A DNA stretch of 64,000 bases from Thermosynechococcus sp. HN-54 (lineage in GTDB: Bacteria; Cyanobacteriota; Cyanobacteriia; Thermosynechococcales; Thermosynechococcaceae): positions 930,001 to 994,000 of the forward strand of contig NZ_CP098039.1 in NCBI RefSeq assembly GCF_023650955.1, written 5' to 3'. This document shows positions 54,555-63,252 of this stretch, piece by piece. Position numbers and translations under genes: made by a program. The notes below the pieces were generated by a model. The model was given only the letters and a program-made list of their open reading frames with translations, was not told where the DNA came from and did not search any database. Positions within the stretch are counted from its first letter, which is position 1; each line of letters begins with the position of its first letter.

Positions 54555-55913
54555 CTAGGGGGCAGGAGTGCTCAAGCGTAGCGGTAAGACATCGTGAGCC
54601 ACCAAATCAGCGTAGGTTTCCCGTTGCAGGATCAGGTTGGCTTCCCCCTCACAGACGATCACCGCCGCCGGCCGAGGAACCCGATTGTAGTTGGAGGCCA
54701 TGCTGTAGTTGTAGGCACCCGTACTGGCCACCACCAAAATATCATTAGCTTGCAGGGGAGGGAGGGTGACTTCTGGTAGCAGAATATCGCCCGATTCACA
54801 GTGCTTACCGGCTATGCGCACGGTTTCTGTAGCCGCAGTGGTCATGCGATTGGCACACACCGCTGTATATTGTGCCTGATAGGTAATGGGGCGTGGATTA
54901 TCGGACATCCCCCCATCCACTGCAATGTAGGTGCGCAGCTCAGGAATCACCTTACGGCCGCCCACAGTGTAGGCAGTCACTGCCGCAGGTCCCACGATGG
55001 AGCGACCCGGCTCGCAGATGAGTTTTGGTAAGGGAAGATGGCGTTGCCGACAGGCTTGGCTCAGTTGATGGCCAATGGCCTTTGTCCAGTGGGCGATCGC
55101 CGGCGGGTTATCGGAGTCTACATAGCGAATGCCAAGGCCGCCGCCCACGTTCAGTTCTCGCATCGGTAGCAGAGCCTCACGGGCTTGAGCCAGCCAATCC
55201 ACAAGGACATCGCATAGGTCTAAATGGGGTTGTTCCTCAAAAATCTGTGAGCCGATGTGGGCATGCAGTCCCACCCAATCCAGTTCAGGATGCGCCTTAG
55301 CAAACTGAAGCAACTCTGGAAACTGTTGGGGGTCAAAGCCAAACTTACTGTCTAGATGTCCAGTGCGGATATATTCGTGGGTGTGACATTCAATCCCCGG
55401 TGTCAACCGCAACATAACGCGAGGGGGGGTCGAGAGATCATGCTCTTCAACGTAGGCAACAAGGCGCTCCAGTTCCAGCCAGTTATCCGCAACAATGATG
55501 CAGTTGACCTCAAGGGCATAGAGGAGTTCTTGGGGGGACTTATTGTTGCCATGGAAGTAAATTTTGCTCGCAGGGACACCTGCACTCAAAGCAGTGTAGA
55601 GTTCACCCCCTGAGGCCACATCAATCCCCAAGCCTTCGCTGTGGGCAAGGGCGCAGGTGGCTAGGCAGTTCCATGCTTTTGAGGCATAGAGCACTAGGAA
55701 TTCACCGCCATAGGTCTGTTGGAGCGTGTCATGGTATTGACGGCAGGCGGTGCGAAAGGTGAATTCATCGAGGATGTAGAGGGGAGAGCCAAACTGTGCC
55801 ACTAGCTCCACCACATCGCAGCCACCAATCGTGAGATGGCCGCGGGCATTGATTTCAGCAGTCAGGGGTAAAATCTGTTGATTGGCAGCAAGGGGGACAG
55901 GGGTGGAGATCAT
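54555..55913 (-). CDS. lysA: Diaminopimelate decarboxylase
   Basis: PLP enzyme converting meso-DAP to lysine. The sequence has the PLP Lys in VLYASKAWNC, the HIGSQ motif, LNVGGGLGIRY, the substrate loop ICEPGRSIVG and the C-terminal CESGDIL with the catalytic Cys, then ASTGAYNYSMASNYN. 452 residues. First gene of a six-gene minus-strand run, preceded by about 130 nt of non-coding DNA that should hold the promoter. Consuming DAP next to a cell-wall precursor gene and a c-di-AMP synthase is a suggestive arrangement. Confidence 0.95.
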   Translation of the reverse strand: MISTPVPLAANQQILPLTAEINARGHLTIGGCDVVELVAQFGSPLYILDEFTFRTACRQYHDTLQQTYGGEFLVLYASKAWNCLATCALAHSEGLGIDVASGGELYTALSAGVPASKIYFHGNNKSPQELLYALEVNCIIVADNWLELERLVAYVEEHDLSTPPRVMLRLTPGIECHTHEYIRTGHLDSKFGFDPQQFPELLQFAKAHPELDWVGLHAHIGSQIFEEQPHLDLCDVLVDWLAQAREALLPMRELNVGGGLGIRYVDSDNPPAIAHWTKAIGHQLSQACRQRHLPLPKLICEPGRSIVGPAAVTAYTVGGRKVIPELRTYIAVDGGMSDNPRPITYQAQYTAVCANRMTTAATETVRIAGKHCESGDILLPEVTLPPLQANDILVVASTGAYNYSMASNYNRVPRPAAVIVCEGEANLILQRETYADLVAHDVLPLRLSTPAP

Positions 55914-56046
55914 GGGTCAATATCGGCAGAAATCGGGGAATAAAAGAACAAATCGCTATTCTCAATTCTAGGGGGATTTGGGCGATCGCTCCCTTTCCGC
56001 TGTTGAGTCTGTCGATTATTGAAGTGTCCCTCAGCTATTTTTTATT

Positions 56047-56886
56047 TTATTTTTCTGCTGTGCCCGTCCAATTGAGCAAAAAGGGGGGCAGCCCCTCTTG
56101 GCCATTGATCACAATCACTTGGGGGACTTGGGCACCGCCTTCACGCCATGCCTCAATGGCTTCCTTTTGTAGCACTAACTGTCCACCGGGAGCTTTCAGG
56201 GTTTCGGCAAGGAGGCGCTGGGCTTCTGCTTTGCCTTGGGCACGATTGATTTCAGCTTGGGCTTGCTGAGCTGCTTCTTGGGCAATATAGACCGCCCGTT
56301 GTGCCCGCTGCTCAGCAATTTGCTTATCCTCGACTGCTTTGGAGAATTCCTCAGAAAAGTCAAGGTTGACCACACTGGTGTCCAGCACCAGAATGTGATA
56401 TTTGGACAAGCGATCGCTGAGGGCGTGATCAAAATCCTCCTTTAGCTCATCCCGCTTGGTAATCGCTTCCTCAGCCGTGCGGCGAGCCGCAGCAATTTTG
56501 AAGGCTTCTTGGGTTTGGGGCGCGATAATTTTGGCCACGATATTCTCCAGTGTGCCTTGGGTGCGGCGCACATCCACGATCGCCATTGGATCTAGGCGAA
56601 AGTTAATCGCAAAACTGGCCTTAATATCTTGCAGATCTTTGGTGGCACTTTCAGCTGGCACTTCAAACTTTTGAACGGTTACATCATAGACATCCACACT
56701 GGCAATAAACGGCGGTTTCCAGTGAATACCCTCGAGGAGGGGGGTATCCTGAGCTTTGCCCAAAATACTCAGCACCCCTGCTTGGCCGGGATTAATAATC
56801 ACCACGGCATTCAAAAGGACAACCAGCAAGACAATGGCGATCGCCACCACTGAGGAGGCGAGCCGCGAACTGAAGAGTTGATTCAT
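56047..56886 (-). CDS. Prohibitin-family (SPFH/band 7) protein
   Basis: 279 residues from ATG 56886. One N-terminal membrane helix (VVAIAIVLLVVLLNAVVII) is followed by the SPFH domain (NPGQAGVLSILGKAQDTPLLEG) and a long Ala/Glu-rich helix (about 180-250, AEQRAQRAVYIAQEAAQQAQAE is within it). The C-terminus has the prohibitin ending with LPPFLLNW. It should form ring complexes on the membrane that scaffold proteases such as FtsH; cyanobacterial prohibitin 1 is the likely orthologue. Divergent from clpR. Confidence 0.9.
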   Translation of the reverse strand: MNQLFSSRLASSVVAIAIVLLVVLLNAVVIINPGQAGVLSILGKAQDTPLLEGIHWKPPFIASVDVYDVTVQKFEVPAESATKDLQDIKASFAINFRLDPMAIVDVRRTQGTLENIVAKIIAPQTQEAFKIAAARRTAEEAITKRDELKEDFDHALSDRLSKYHILVLDTSVVNLDFSEEFSKAVEDKQIAEQRAQRAVYIAQEAAQQAQAEINRAQGKAEAQRLLAETLKAPGGQLVLQKEAIEAWREGGAQVPQVIVINGQEGLPPFLLNWTGTAEK

Positions 56887-56992
56887 GCCCAAAGAATTGG
56901 ATTTCTGCTTTGATTATAGGCGGTGCTTCCCGCCGATCCTGAAGGCAATTCCTTGCTAGAGTACAGATAGTCTGTCATTTGCTGAGCGTCCT

Positions 56993-57649
56993 ATGCGGTT
57001 GCCCATTACTGCTGCCCAAGCGGCCTACTATGGTGATGCCTACTATCGCACACCACCTCCTGATCTCCCTTCACTGCTGTTGAAGGAGCGGATTGTCTAT
57101 TTAGGTATGCCTCTGGTGCCAGCGGTCACGGAGCTGATCATTGCGGAACTGCTCTATCTGCAATACGACGATCCTGAAAAACCCATCCGCATTTACATTA
57201 ACTCAACGGGAACCTCCCGCTACGATGGCGAACCTATTGGCTTTGAAACGGAAGCCTTTGCCATCTGCGACACCATGCGCTACATTAAGCCCCCTGTGCA
57301 TACGATCTGCATTGGTCAAGCGATGGGGATGGCAGCCATGTTGCTCTCTGCCGGTACCAAGGGGTGTCGCGCCAGCTTACCCCACGCCACGATTGTCCTG
57401 CACCAAACTAAGAGCTATGCCCAAGGGCAGGCCACCGATATCCAAATTCGTGCCAAGGAAGTACTGGCCAATAAGGCGATGATGGTGGAAATTTTGGCGC
57501 AAAATACCGGTCAACCCCCCGAACGCATTACTCGCGATATGGATCGGCTGCTCTATATGACGCCTCAAATGGCCAAGGAATACGGCATTATTGACCGCAT
57601 CCTCGAACCCGAAGTGGCGACCAAGAAACTGCCCGCAACGCTGACCTAG
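56993..57649 (+). CDS. clpR: Clp protease inactive subunit ClpR
   Basis: 218 residues of ClpP fold, but the nucleophile Ser is replaced: GQAMGMAAML has Gly112 where ClpP has Ser. The His of the triad remains (VLHQ, His137). The extra segment STGTSRYDGEPIGFETEAFA is typical of cyanobacterial ClpR. ClpR forms mixed rings with ClpP3, the essential proteolytic core partnered with ClpC. Its active partner gene is not next to it here. The stop overlaps the convergent LCP gene by 4 nt. Confidence 0.93.
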   Translation: MRLPITAAQAAYYGDAYYRTPPPDLPSLLLKERIVYLGMPLVPAVTELIIAELLYLQYDDPEKPIRIYINSTGTSRYDGEPIGFETEAFAICDTMRYIKPPVHTICIGQAMGMAAMLLSAGTKGCRASLPHATIVLHQTKSYAQGQATDIQIRAKEVLANKAMMVEILAQNTGQPPERITRDMDRLLYMTPQMAKEYGIIDRILEPEVATKKLPATLT

Positions 57650-59007
57650 TGCAACACGGCCGCCCAGTCACGGCCAATGCGAATGGTGATGTCGGAGGAA
57701 AGAACGCCAGTGGAGTTGGCAGATACTCGCCCCATGCCAAGGACAGAACGAATCATTTGCGCAGCTCCAATATCCCCTTGCTGGGCCACAATCTCTGTTT
57801 CGGGGGTTTGCTGATACCACTCTTCACTGATGATCACATTGGTATAGCCGTGGTGGGTGAGGAAATCCGCCATGTCTTGGGCAGCGTCACTGCTACCGGA
57901 GGCATTTTGCAGAGCAATGCGCAGCGTGCCTGTTTCACGCCACGTATGGTCAACCAGCTTCGAGGGGCGATCGCTAAAGTGCTCGGCAACCACTCGATCA
58001 ATCCGTTCATAATCAGGAAGCCAGTAGCTCGCTTCATAGCCATCGCCACTAAAGCGTCCCGGCAGCAGGATCAAACGCAGGTTGTCTGGCTCGATGCGCA
58101 GACTAAATTGGGCGATCGCCATCAGTTCGGCAAAGGTTAAATCCGTATCCACATATTTTTGGAGGACGCTGTAGATTTTCGGCAACTGAGTCAGCATGAC
58201 AGGATTGGCCAGTTTCTTTTGCAACGCCTTGATCAGCATTTGCTGGCGTTGGGCACGGCCAATATCCCCCAGTTCATCGTAACGAAAACGAACAAAGCCC
58301 TCCGCTTGCTCCCCATTCAGCGTTTGCAGCCCTGGCTGAAGATCAATGTAGAGTTTCTGGGTGTGATCGGTATAGACCATCCGCTTGGGGACATTAACCT
58401 CGACACCGCCCACCAGATCGACGAGTTCACGAAATGCCCCTGTATCAATGCGAATGTAGCGATCCACGGGAGTATAGTTGAGGGTTTGACTGACCACTCG
58501 CACCGTTAGATCCACGTCCCCATAGACATTGGCGGCATTAATTTTGTCGATGCCGTAGCCGGGAATGTTAACGCGGGTATCGCGGGGAATACTCAGAACC
58601 GTAATCGTGCCGTTTTCCGGATTAAATCGGGCCAATAGCATCGTGTCGGTGCGGCCGCGAAACCGTTGAGGGGATCCTTCAGGGGCATCCAAAACTCTAT
58701 CGACTCCGAGTACCAAGAGGTTCACGGGTCGACTCATGCCATACTGGAACCCCCGTGCCATCATTTCTAGCCAAGAGGCATCCCCTTGGCCACGAGAGGT
58801 GGCGCTCTGAAAGGGGGATATCAAGACAAAGGTCATGCCGGCAAAAGCCGAGACCAAGGACACTCCCCCAAAAGCGACAATCCAGCCAAGGGTGCGCCAC
58901 GGTGAAGGGCGCGATCGCTGAGCCCTGCTTTTTTGAGATACCTTTTGCCTTCCCCGACCACCCACAGTTGAACTCACTGGTTTACGCTGTTTGACGCCTC
59001 GTGCCAC
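57646..59007 (-). CDS. LytR-CpsA-Psr family cell-wall ligase
   Basis: 453 residues from GTG 59007, chosen because GGGGAG stands 7 nt upstream; a TTG five codons earlier is less likely. A basic N-terminal tail precedes one membrane helix (LGWIVAFGGVSLVSAFAGMTFVL). The LCP domain (about 95-250) has NLLVLGVDR, RTDTMLLARFNP, SIPRDTRVNIPGYG and the Arg-rich FVRFRYDELGDIGRAQRQQ, which bind the polyprenyl-phosphate glycan. A second domain (LytR_C, about 340-453) follows. LCP proteins attach secondary polymers to peptidoglycan. Confidence 0.92.
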   Translation of the reverse strand: MARGVKQRKPVSSTVGGRGRQKVSQKSRAQRSRPSPWRTLGWIVAFGGVSLVSAFAGMTFVLISPFQSATSRGQGDASWLEMMARGFQYGMSRPVNLLVLGVDRVLDAPEGSPQRFRGRTDTMLLARFNPENGTITVLSIPRDTRVNIPGYGIDKINAANVYGDVDLTVRVVSQTLNYTPVDRYIRIDTGAFRELVDLVGGVEVNVPKRMVYTDHTQKLYIDLQPGLQTLNGEQAEGFVRFRYDELGDIGRAQRQQMLIKALQKKLANPVMLTQLPKIYSVLQKYVDTDLTFAELMAIAQFSLRIEPDNLRLILLPGRFSGDGYEASYWLPDYERIDRVVAEHFSDRPSKLVDHTWRETGTLRIALQNASGSSDAAQDMADFLTHHGYTNVIISEEWYQQTPETEIVAQQGDIGAAQMIRSVLGMGRVSANSTGVLSSDITIRIGRDWAAVLH

Positions 59008-59187
59008 AAATTCACTCCCCAAATAAAAACGAACTGTGGGCTAGTCGGGTGGACGCAACCCCTATGTCCAGTGTAGGAGATTGACTGCCAATCCCGCACT
59101 TATACCTATTTGACTGTCCTAGACAATTCTTGTTTCTATTTTTTCGTCCCATTCAGCGGATTTATGCGCTGGGCATTGGGTTTATCG

Positions 59188-60159
59188 TTAGTACAGGCGC
59201 TCAAGGACATAATCCGTCAACTGACTCAGGGCTTGACGCGGCTCCGAAGGGGGCAACACTTCAAGGGCAGGCAGGGCAGCTTCAGCATACTGTTTTGCCA
59301 GTTGGCGTGCCTCCTCAATGGCACTACTTTGGCGCACTAGGTTGAGGGCGGTTTCTAAATCGCCTTCTTCACTGAACTCGCGCTCGATGAGGGTGTGCAG
59401 ATAGGGGGCTTTGGGTAGGGCAAAAAGGACGGGTGCCGTTAGGTTGCCATCCCGCAGATCTGAGCCAGCGGGTTTCCCTAGTTCTGCGGTGGAGCGGGTG
59501 AAGTCGAGGATGTCATCGACGATTTGAAAGGCCAAGCCCAAATTTTTGCCGTAGGTGTACATGGCTTCGATGGTTTCTGGGGGTGCTTCACTAAGAACTG
59601 CTGCGGCCTTGGCACTGTTGGCAATGAGGGAAGCCGTCTTGTAGTAGGTTTTCAGTAGATAATCATCTAGGGTGATGCTGGTGTCAAAGCGGTTAAAGCC
59701 TTGGCGAATTTCCCCTTCAGCAAAGTCTTTGATCACTTGGGAGAGGAGTTTCACCACTTGTAGGTTATCCAAATCCGCTAAGTACCAAGAGGCTTGGGCA
59801 AAGAGAAAGTCTCCCGCTTGAATGGCCACCCGATTGCCAAAGACACTGTTGACGGTGGGCACACCGCGCCGCAGTTGGGCTTGATCCACCACATCATCGT
59901 GAAAGAGACTGGCGGTATGAATCATTTCCGTAATTTCTGCCAAGCGGCAGTGCCGGGGAGTAATCCCCTGATCGGGCAGCGTGGCTCGCGACACTAAAAA
60001 GACAATGGCGGGTCGGATGCGCTTGCCACTGGCAGCAAAAAGATGTTCGGCGGCAGCAGAGAGTACGGCGTGTTGTGCTCCAATCAGTGCCTTGAGGTTC
60101 TCTGTCAGTACGCAGAGATCCGCTTCGACAGGGGAGAAAAGAGAGGTTACCGAAGTCAT
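59188..60159 (-). CDS. Long-chain polyprenyl diphosphate synthase
   Basis: 323 residues with both Asp-rich motifs: LFHDDVVDQAQLRRG (first) and FQIVDDILDFT (second). AASGKRIRPAIVFLVSRA is the typical opening and KTASLIANSAKAAAVLS the mid segment. The residues before the first motif (TASLFHDD) are bulky only at Phe, which fits a long product such as solanesyl diphosphate for plastoquinone. Product length is inferred. It stands apart from the LCP gene by 180 nt. Confidence 0.88.
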   Translation of the reverse strand: MTSVTSLFSPVEADLCVLTENLKALIGAQHAVLSAAAEHLFAASGKRIRPAIVFLVSRATLPDQGITPRHCRLAEITEMIHTASLFHDDVVDQAQLRRGVPTVNSVFGNRVAIQAGDFLFAQASWYLADLDNLQVVKLLSQVIKDFAEGEIRQGFNRFDTSITLDDYLLKTYYKTASLIANSAKAAAVLSEAPPETIEAMYTYGKNLGLAFQIVDDILDFTRSTAELGKPAGSDLRDGNLTAPVLFALPKAPYLHTLIEREFSEEGDLETALNLVRQSSAIEEARQLAKQYAEAALPALEVLPPSEPRQALSQLTDYVLERLY

Positions 60160-60253
60160 GGACGGGCTGGCCGCATAAGTTACGAAATTTTACAGAATCC
60201 TAGTTGTATTCTAAGCGAAGCCTCCAATCTTAGGTAAGGGTTCCGATGAATTT

Positions 60254-61327
60254 TCAGGAAGGCTCAAAATTGAGAGCTGCCCCGGTCGTGGAGTCAAAAA
60301 GATAAAGATGGCTAGCCTGCAACTGGAGAGGGTCACCCATTTGAGGAATTTGGTGACGCGGAGCAAGCCACAGGAGTTCTTGAGGGCTATTCCTCAGGCG
60401 GCAGCGGACAATGGCTTCACGGCCAAGGGGTTCGACCAAGGTGGCGATCGCCCCCAATCCCGTTTCTCCAAGCTGTAAATGCTCTGGGCGAATTCCCACA
60501 GTAACCGCCTGATCAGGTTGCAGCGGCCAACGCTGGCTATTGGCACACGGCAGGGACTGTTGCTCTAGCCAAAGCTGGGTGCCATCCCAACGCGCGGGCA
60601 GTAAGTTCATTGGTGGTGTCCCCAAAAATCGCGCCACCATTGTATTGGCCGGTGCGGCATAAAGATCAGCGGGGGTGCCAATTTGCTGAATCTGGCCACG
60701 ATCCAGCACCACAATTCGATCGCCAAGGGTCATGGCCTCCACTTGATCGTGGGTGACATAGAGGGTGGTAATGCCTAGTTGTTGATGCAATTGTTTCAGT
60801 TCAGCACGGGTTTGCTCCCGCAATTGGGCATCAAGGTTAGAGAGGGGTTCATCGAGGAGAAACACTTGGGGCGATCGTGCCAAGGCTCTTCCCAAGGCCA
60901 CCCGCTGCTGTTGACCACCGGAGAGTTGACGCGGTTTGCGCTGCAGCAGGGACTCAATCCCCAGAAGCTTAGCCACTTGAAGTACCCGTTGCTGCCGTGT
61001 GGCCGGATCAACCCCACGCATTTTTAAGCCAAAGCCAAGGTTTTCAGCAACGGTCATGTGGGGGTAGAGGGCATAGTTCTGAAAGACCATGGCCACATCG
61101 CGATCGCGCCCACTCAGACCATTGACACAGGTATCGCCAATGTAAATCTCTCCACTGGTGGGCTGCTCCAAGCCAGCAATGAGGCGTAACAGCGTGGATT
61201 TACCACAACCAGAAGGGCCGACAATCACCCAAAGCGCCCCTGCGGGCACGGTTAGAGAGAGTGGGCCAATTCCCACCCCTAGGGCAAATCGCCGCGTGAC
61301 TCCCTCTAAGCGCAGTGTTGCCGTCAC
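60254..61327 (-). CDS. ABC transporter ATPase, MalK/UgpC (CUT1) type
   Basis: 357 residues from a GTG. Walker A GPSGCGKST, Q-loop FQNYALYPHMTVAENLGFG, signature LSGGQQQRVALGRA, Walker B FLLDEPLSNLD and switch His (VTHDQVEA) are complete. Residues 235-357 are the TOBE-type regulatory domain (GIRPEHLQLGE). In other cyanobacteria such ATPases serve sugar or compatible-solute transporters whose permeases are encoded elsewhere; none is near. It starts 3 nt after the Hlip gene stop. Confidence 0.92.
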   Translation of the reverse strand: MTATLRLEGVTRRFALGVGIGPLSLTVPAGALWVIVGPSGCGKSTLLRLIAGLEQPTSGEIYIGDTCVNGLSGRDRDVAMVFQNYALYPHMTVAENLGFGLKMRGVDPATRQQRVLQVAKLLGIESLLQRKPRQLSGGQQQRVALGRALARSPQVFLLDEPLSNLDAQLREQTRAELKQLHQQLGITTLYVTHDQVEAMTLGDRIVVLDRGQIQQIGTPADLYAAPANTMVARFLGTPPMNLLPARWDGTQLWLEQQSLPCANSQRWPLQPDQAVTVGIRPEHLQLGETGLGAIATLVEPLGREAIVRCRLRNSPQELLWLAPRHQIPQMGDPLQLQASHLYLFDSTTGAALNFEPS

Positions 61328-61330
61328 AAC

Positions 61331-61489
61331 CTATCGCAAGCCCAGCCACGTAAAGAAATCTTGGCCAGTCACCCACTCCAGCACCAGCAGCGCGACAAAG
61401 CCAATCATGGCAAAGCGGCCATTGATCAGCTCCGCATAGCGCGACCAACCGAATTGAGGAGTCAAATCATCGGGCGTCGGTTCACTCAT
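61331..61489 (-). CDS. High-light-inducible one-helix protein (Hlip)
   Basis: 52 residues, start ATG at 61489, stop TAG at 61331. The chlorophyll a/b-binding motif is complete: AELINGRFAMIGFVALL (Glu, Asn and Arg ligands), in a single membrane helix with the tail WVTGQDFFTWLGLR. Hlips bind chlorophyll and carotenoid and protect photosystem assembly. The 3-nt distance to the ABC ATPase gene means one transcript. It has no recognisable high-light promoter motif in the 70-nt upstream gap. Confidence 0.92.
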   Translation of the reverse strand: MSEPTPDDLTPQFGWSRYAELINGRFAMIGFVALLVLEWVTGQDFFTWLGLR

Positions 61490-61560
61490 GGCGTTAGGAA
61501 TGCAAAACAACTTCTTTAGATTGGCATAAGGCGCTTAGCATTTCATCCCCTTTCTGTATC

Positions 61561-62550
61561 TCATATTTTAGAAGCGGGCTGTTTCTGCTGTAGGGCGGTG
61601 ATCACTGCCTTAATTTGCGCTTGACCGGCAGACTTTTCAAATCGCAGCGGAAACTTGCCGCGCCGCAATAACCGCCAGCCTAAAGGGGCAAGGCTCACAA
61701 CTCCACCGAGATCTCGAAAGCGATTGCCCACCACCCGTAGGCCAAATTGCCGCTCATCCACCCAGCCCCCTTCTTTCACCAGTGCCAAGAGCACTTGCCG
61801 ATGGCGCAAAGCACGGTCTTGATTGCGAGTTGCTGTTGTTGAGCGTGCTAAGATTGCCTGCTTGATCTCACTAATGCGATCGAGGGGTTGCACGCCCACG
61901 GGACACACCGTATTGCAATTAAAACAGCGGGTACAGCCCCACACACCGCTGGTGGCACTGTTGTATTGGTCTAGGCGTTGGTCAGTTTCGCTATCGCGAG
62001 TATCAGCCACAAGGCGAGCTGCTTTGGCAAGGGCATGGGGACCGACAAAGTTGGGATTCACTTCCACCGCATTGCAGGCACCGTAACAAGCCCCGCAGAG
62101 AATACAGTTACCCGAGGCATTGAGCTTGGCGCGATCGCTGGGGGATTGCAGAAACTCCCGCTCAGGCACTTGTCGTGCCGCGGTGCTGACGTAAGGGTTA
62201 ATGGCTGAGAGCTTTTGCCAAAAATCACTCATGTCCACGACAAGGTCTTTGAGGACAGCCAAATTCCCCAAGGGGGCGATCGCAATTTGGTTGGGCACAG
62301 AACTATTGGCCAACTCAGCACGAATGCTTTGCTGACAGGCAAGAGCAGAACGCCCATTAATGGTCATGGCGCAACTGCCGCAAATCGTGTTTCGGCAATT
62401 TTTGCGAAAGCTGAGGCTACCGTCGTGGTATCCCTTGATCTGAATGAGGGCATCAAGGATCGTCAGGGAAGGATCAATGTCTAACTCAAAGGTTTGCCAG
62501 TATGCGCTCCTCTCAGGTGTTTGGCGACGAATCGTAAACTGAATTGACAT
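61561..62550 (-). CDS. sdhB: Succinate dehydrogenase/fumarate reductase iron-sulfur subunit
   Basis: 329 residues, longer than the 240-260 usual for SdhB because of a C-terminal extension (about 240-329). The N-terminal ferredoxin domain has the 2Fe-2S ligands CRNTICGSCAM...ACQQ. The C-terminal domain has CILCGACYGACNAV and CTRCFNCNTVCPVGVQP for the 4Fe-4S and 3Fe-4S clusters. It passes electrons from succinate to plastoquinone in the thylakoid membrane. As usual in cyanobacteria sdhA is not adjacent. Confidence 0.92.
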   Translation of the reverse strand: MSIQFTIRRQTPERSAYWQTFELDIDPSLTILDALIQIKGYHDGSLSFRKNCRNTICGSCAMTINGRSALACQQSIRAELANSSVPNQIAIAPLGNLAVLKDLVVDMSDFWQKLSAINPYVSTAARQVPEREFLQSPSDRAKLNASGNCILCGACYGACNAVEVNPNFVGPHALAKAARLVADTRDSETDQRLDQYNSATSGVWGCTRCFNCNTVCPVGVQPLDRISEIKQAILARSTTATRNQDRALRHRQVLLALVKEGGWVDERQFGLRVVGNRFRDLGGVVSLAPLGWRLLRRGKFPLRFEKSAGQAQIKAVITALQQKQPASKI

Positions 62551-62676
62551 ATCTTGACGTCAGCCCAATGTAGTTTCCAGTTTATAGCAAGCCTTTTGTC
62601 AAGGATGGAGGATTGATCAATTGAACCATGGTAAACTCCCCCATCCACAAAGGAATGCCATTTCTTGGAGGATTTT

Positions 62677-62985
62677 ATGAAAATGGTGAAATCCTTACTG
62701 GAGCTGGGGGGAGCTTATCTGGTATGGCTCTGGCTGCGCCAGCACAAGAGCATTTGGTATGCCTTAGCAGGAGCAGTTGTACTCTTTCTCTATGGCATGG
62801 TACCGACGCTTCAACCCGCACATTTCGGTCGTGTTCAGGCTGCCTATAGTGGCATTTTCCTGCTCGTGGCTCTGTTGTGGAGATGGGGAATTGATAAAGT
62901 GCGCCCCGATAAATTTGATCTGCTGGGTGCTGGGGTTGCCCTACTGGGAATGCTCATTATTATGTATGCGCCAAGGAGCCATTGA
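62677..62985 (+). CDS. YnfA/UPF0060 family small membrane protein
   Basis: 102 residues from ATG 62677, with GGAGG 7 nt upstream. Four membrane helices with the family hallmarks: [17 protein letters not shown] at the first helix and [20 protein letters not shown] before the last. It has the size and layout of the small multidrug-resistance-like YnfA group. Function is uncertain. An in-frame TTG four codons earlier is not preferred. Confidence 0.9.
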   Translation: MKMVKSLLELGGAYLVWLWLRQHKSIWYALAGAVVLFLYGMVPTLQPAHFGRVQAAYSGIFLLVALLWRWGIDKVRPDKFDLLGAGVALLGMLIIMYAPRSH

Positions 62986-63014
62986 GGGGGTTGCGATCGC
63001 CCTAAGGTCATTTT

Positions 63015-63029
63015 ATAAGTTGAGCTTAT
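63015..63029. promoter_or_regulatory. Perfect dyad, possible LysR-type operator for sbtA
   Basis: ATAAG-TTGAG-CTTAT, a perfect 15-nt dyad about 225 nt before the sbtA start, with the T-N11-A form typical of LysR-type sites. sbtA in other cyanobacteria is controlled by such regulators (NdhR/CcmR, CmpR), but this exact sequence is not a known site. Confidence 0.35.
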
Positions 63030-63140
63030 CTAAGCTATTTGAAAGTAATGTTTATTAAATTATGTGTTTTGCTCAAGAATTTGCTATAGACTAAGTCAAG
63101 CAAATGAAAAAGCTTGAATAGATAAAAGGCTATGTTTTGC

Positions 63141-63165
63141 TTGCGCCGTTGAGCAACGGATGCAA
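63141..63165 (+). promoter_or_regulatory. Hairpin in the sbtA leader
   Basis: TTGC/GCAA (63141-63144 with 63162-63165) enclose CCGTT-GAGC-AACGG, giving 9 base pairs with a small internal loop. It lies about 90 nt before the start codon, without a T run behind it. It could be a leader structure that affects mRNA stability. Confidence 0.4.
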
Positions 63166-63252
63166 TGCTGGCGATCGCCCAATAGTCTTCTATCAACTTC
63201 AACCTCTACAGCCCCATGGATAGCCCCTGATAATTTAAGGAGGAATAGTACT

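Noticed and set aside
56993-57649. Loss of catalytic Ser in the ClpP-like gene as a damaged enzyme
   Set aside because: Gly at this site and the extra loop are normal for ClpR, a structural subunit.
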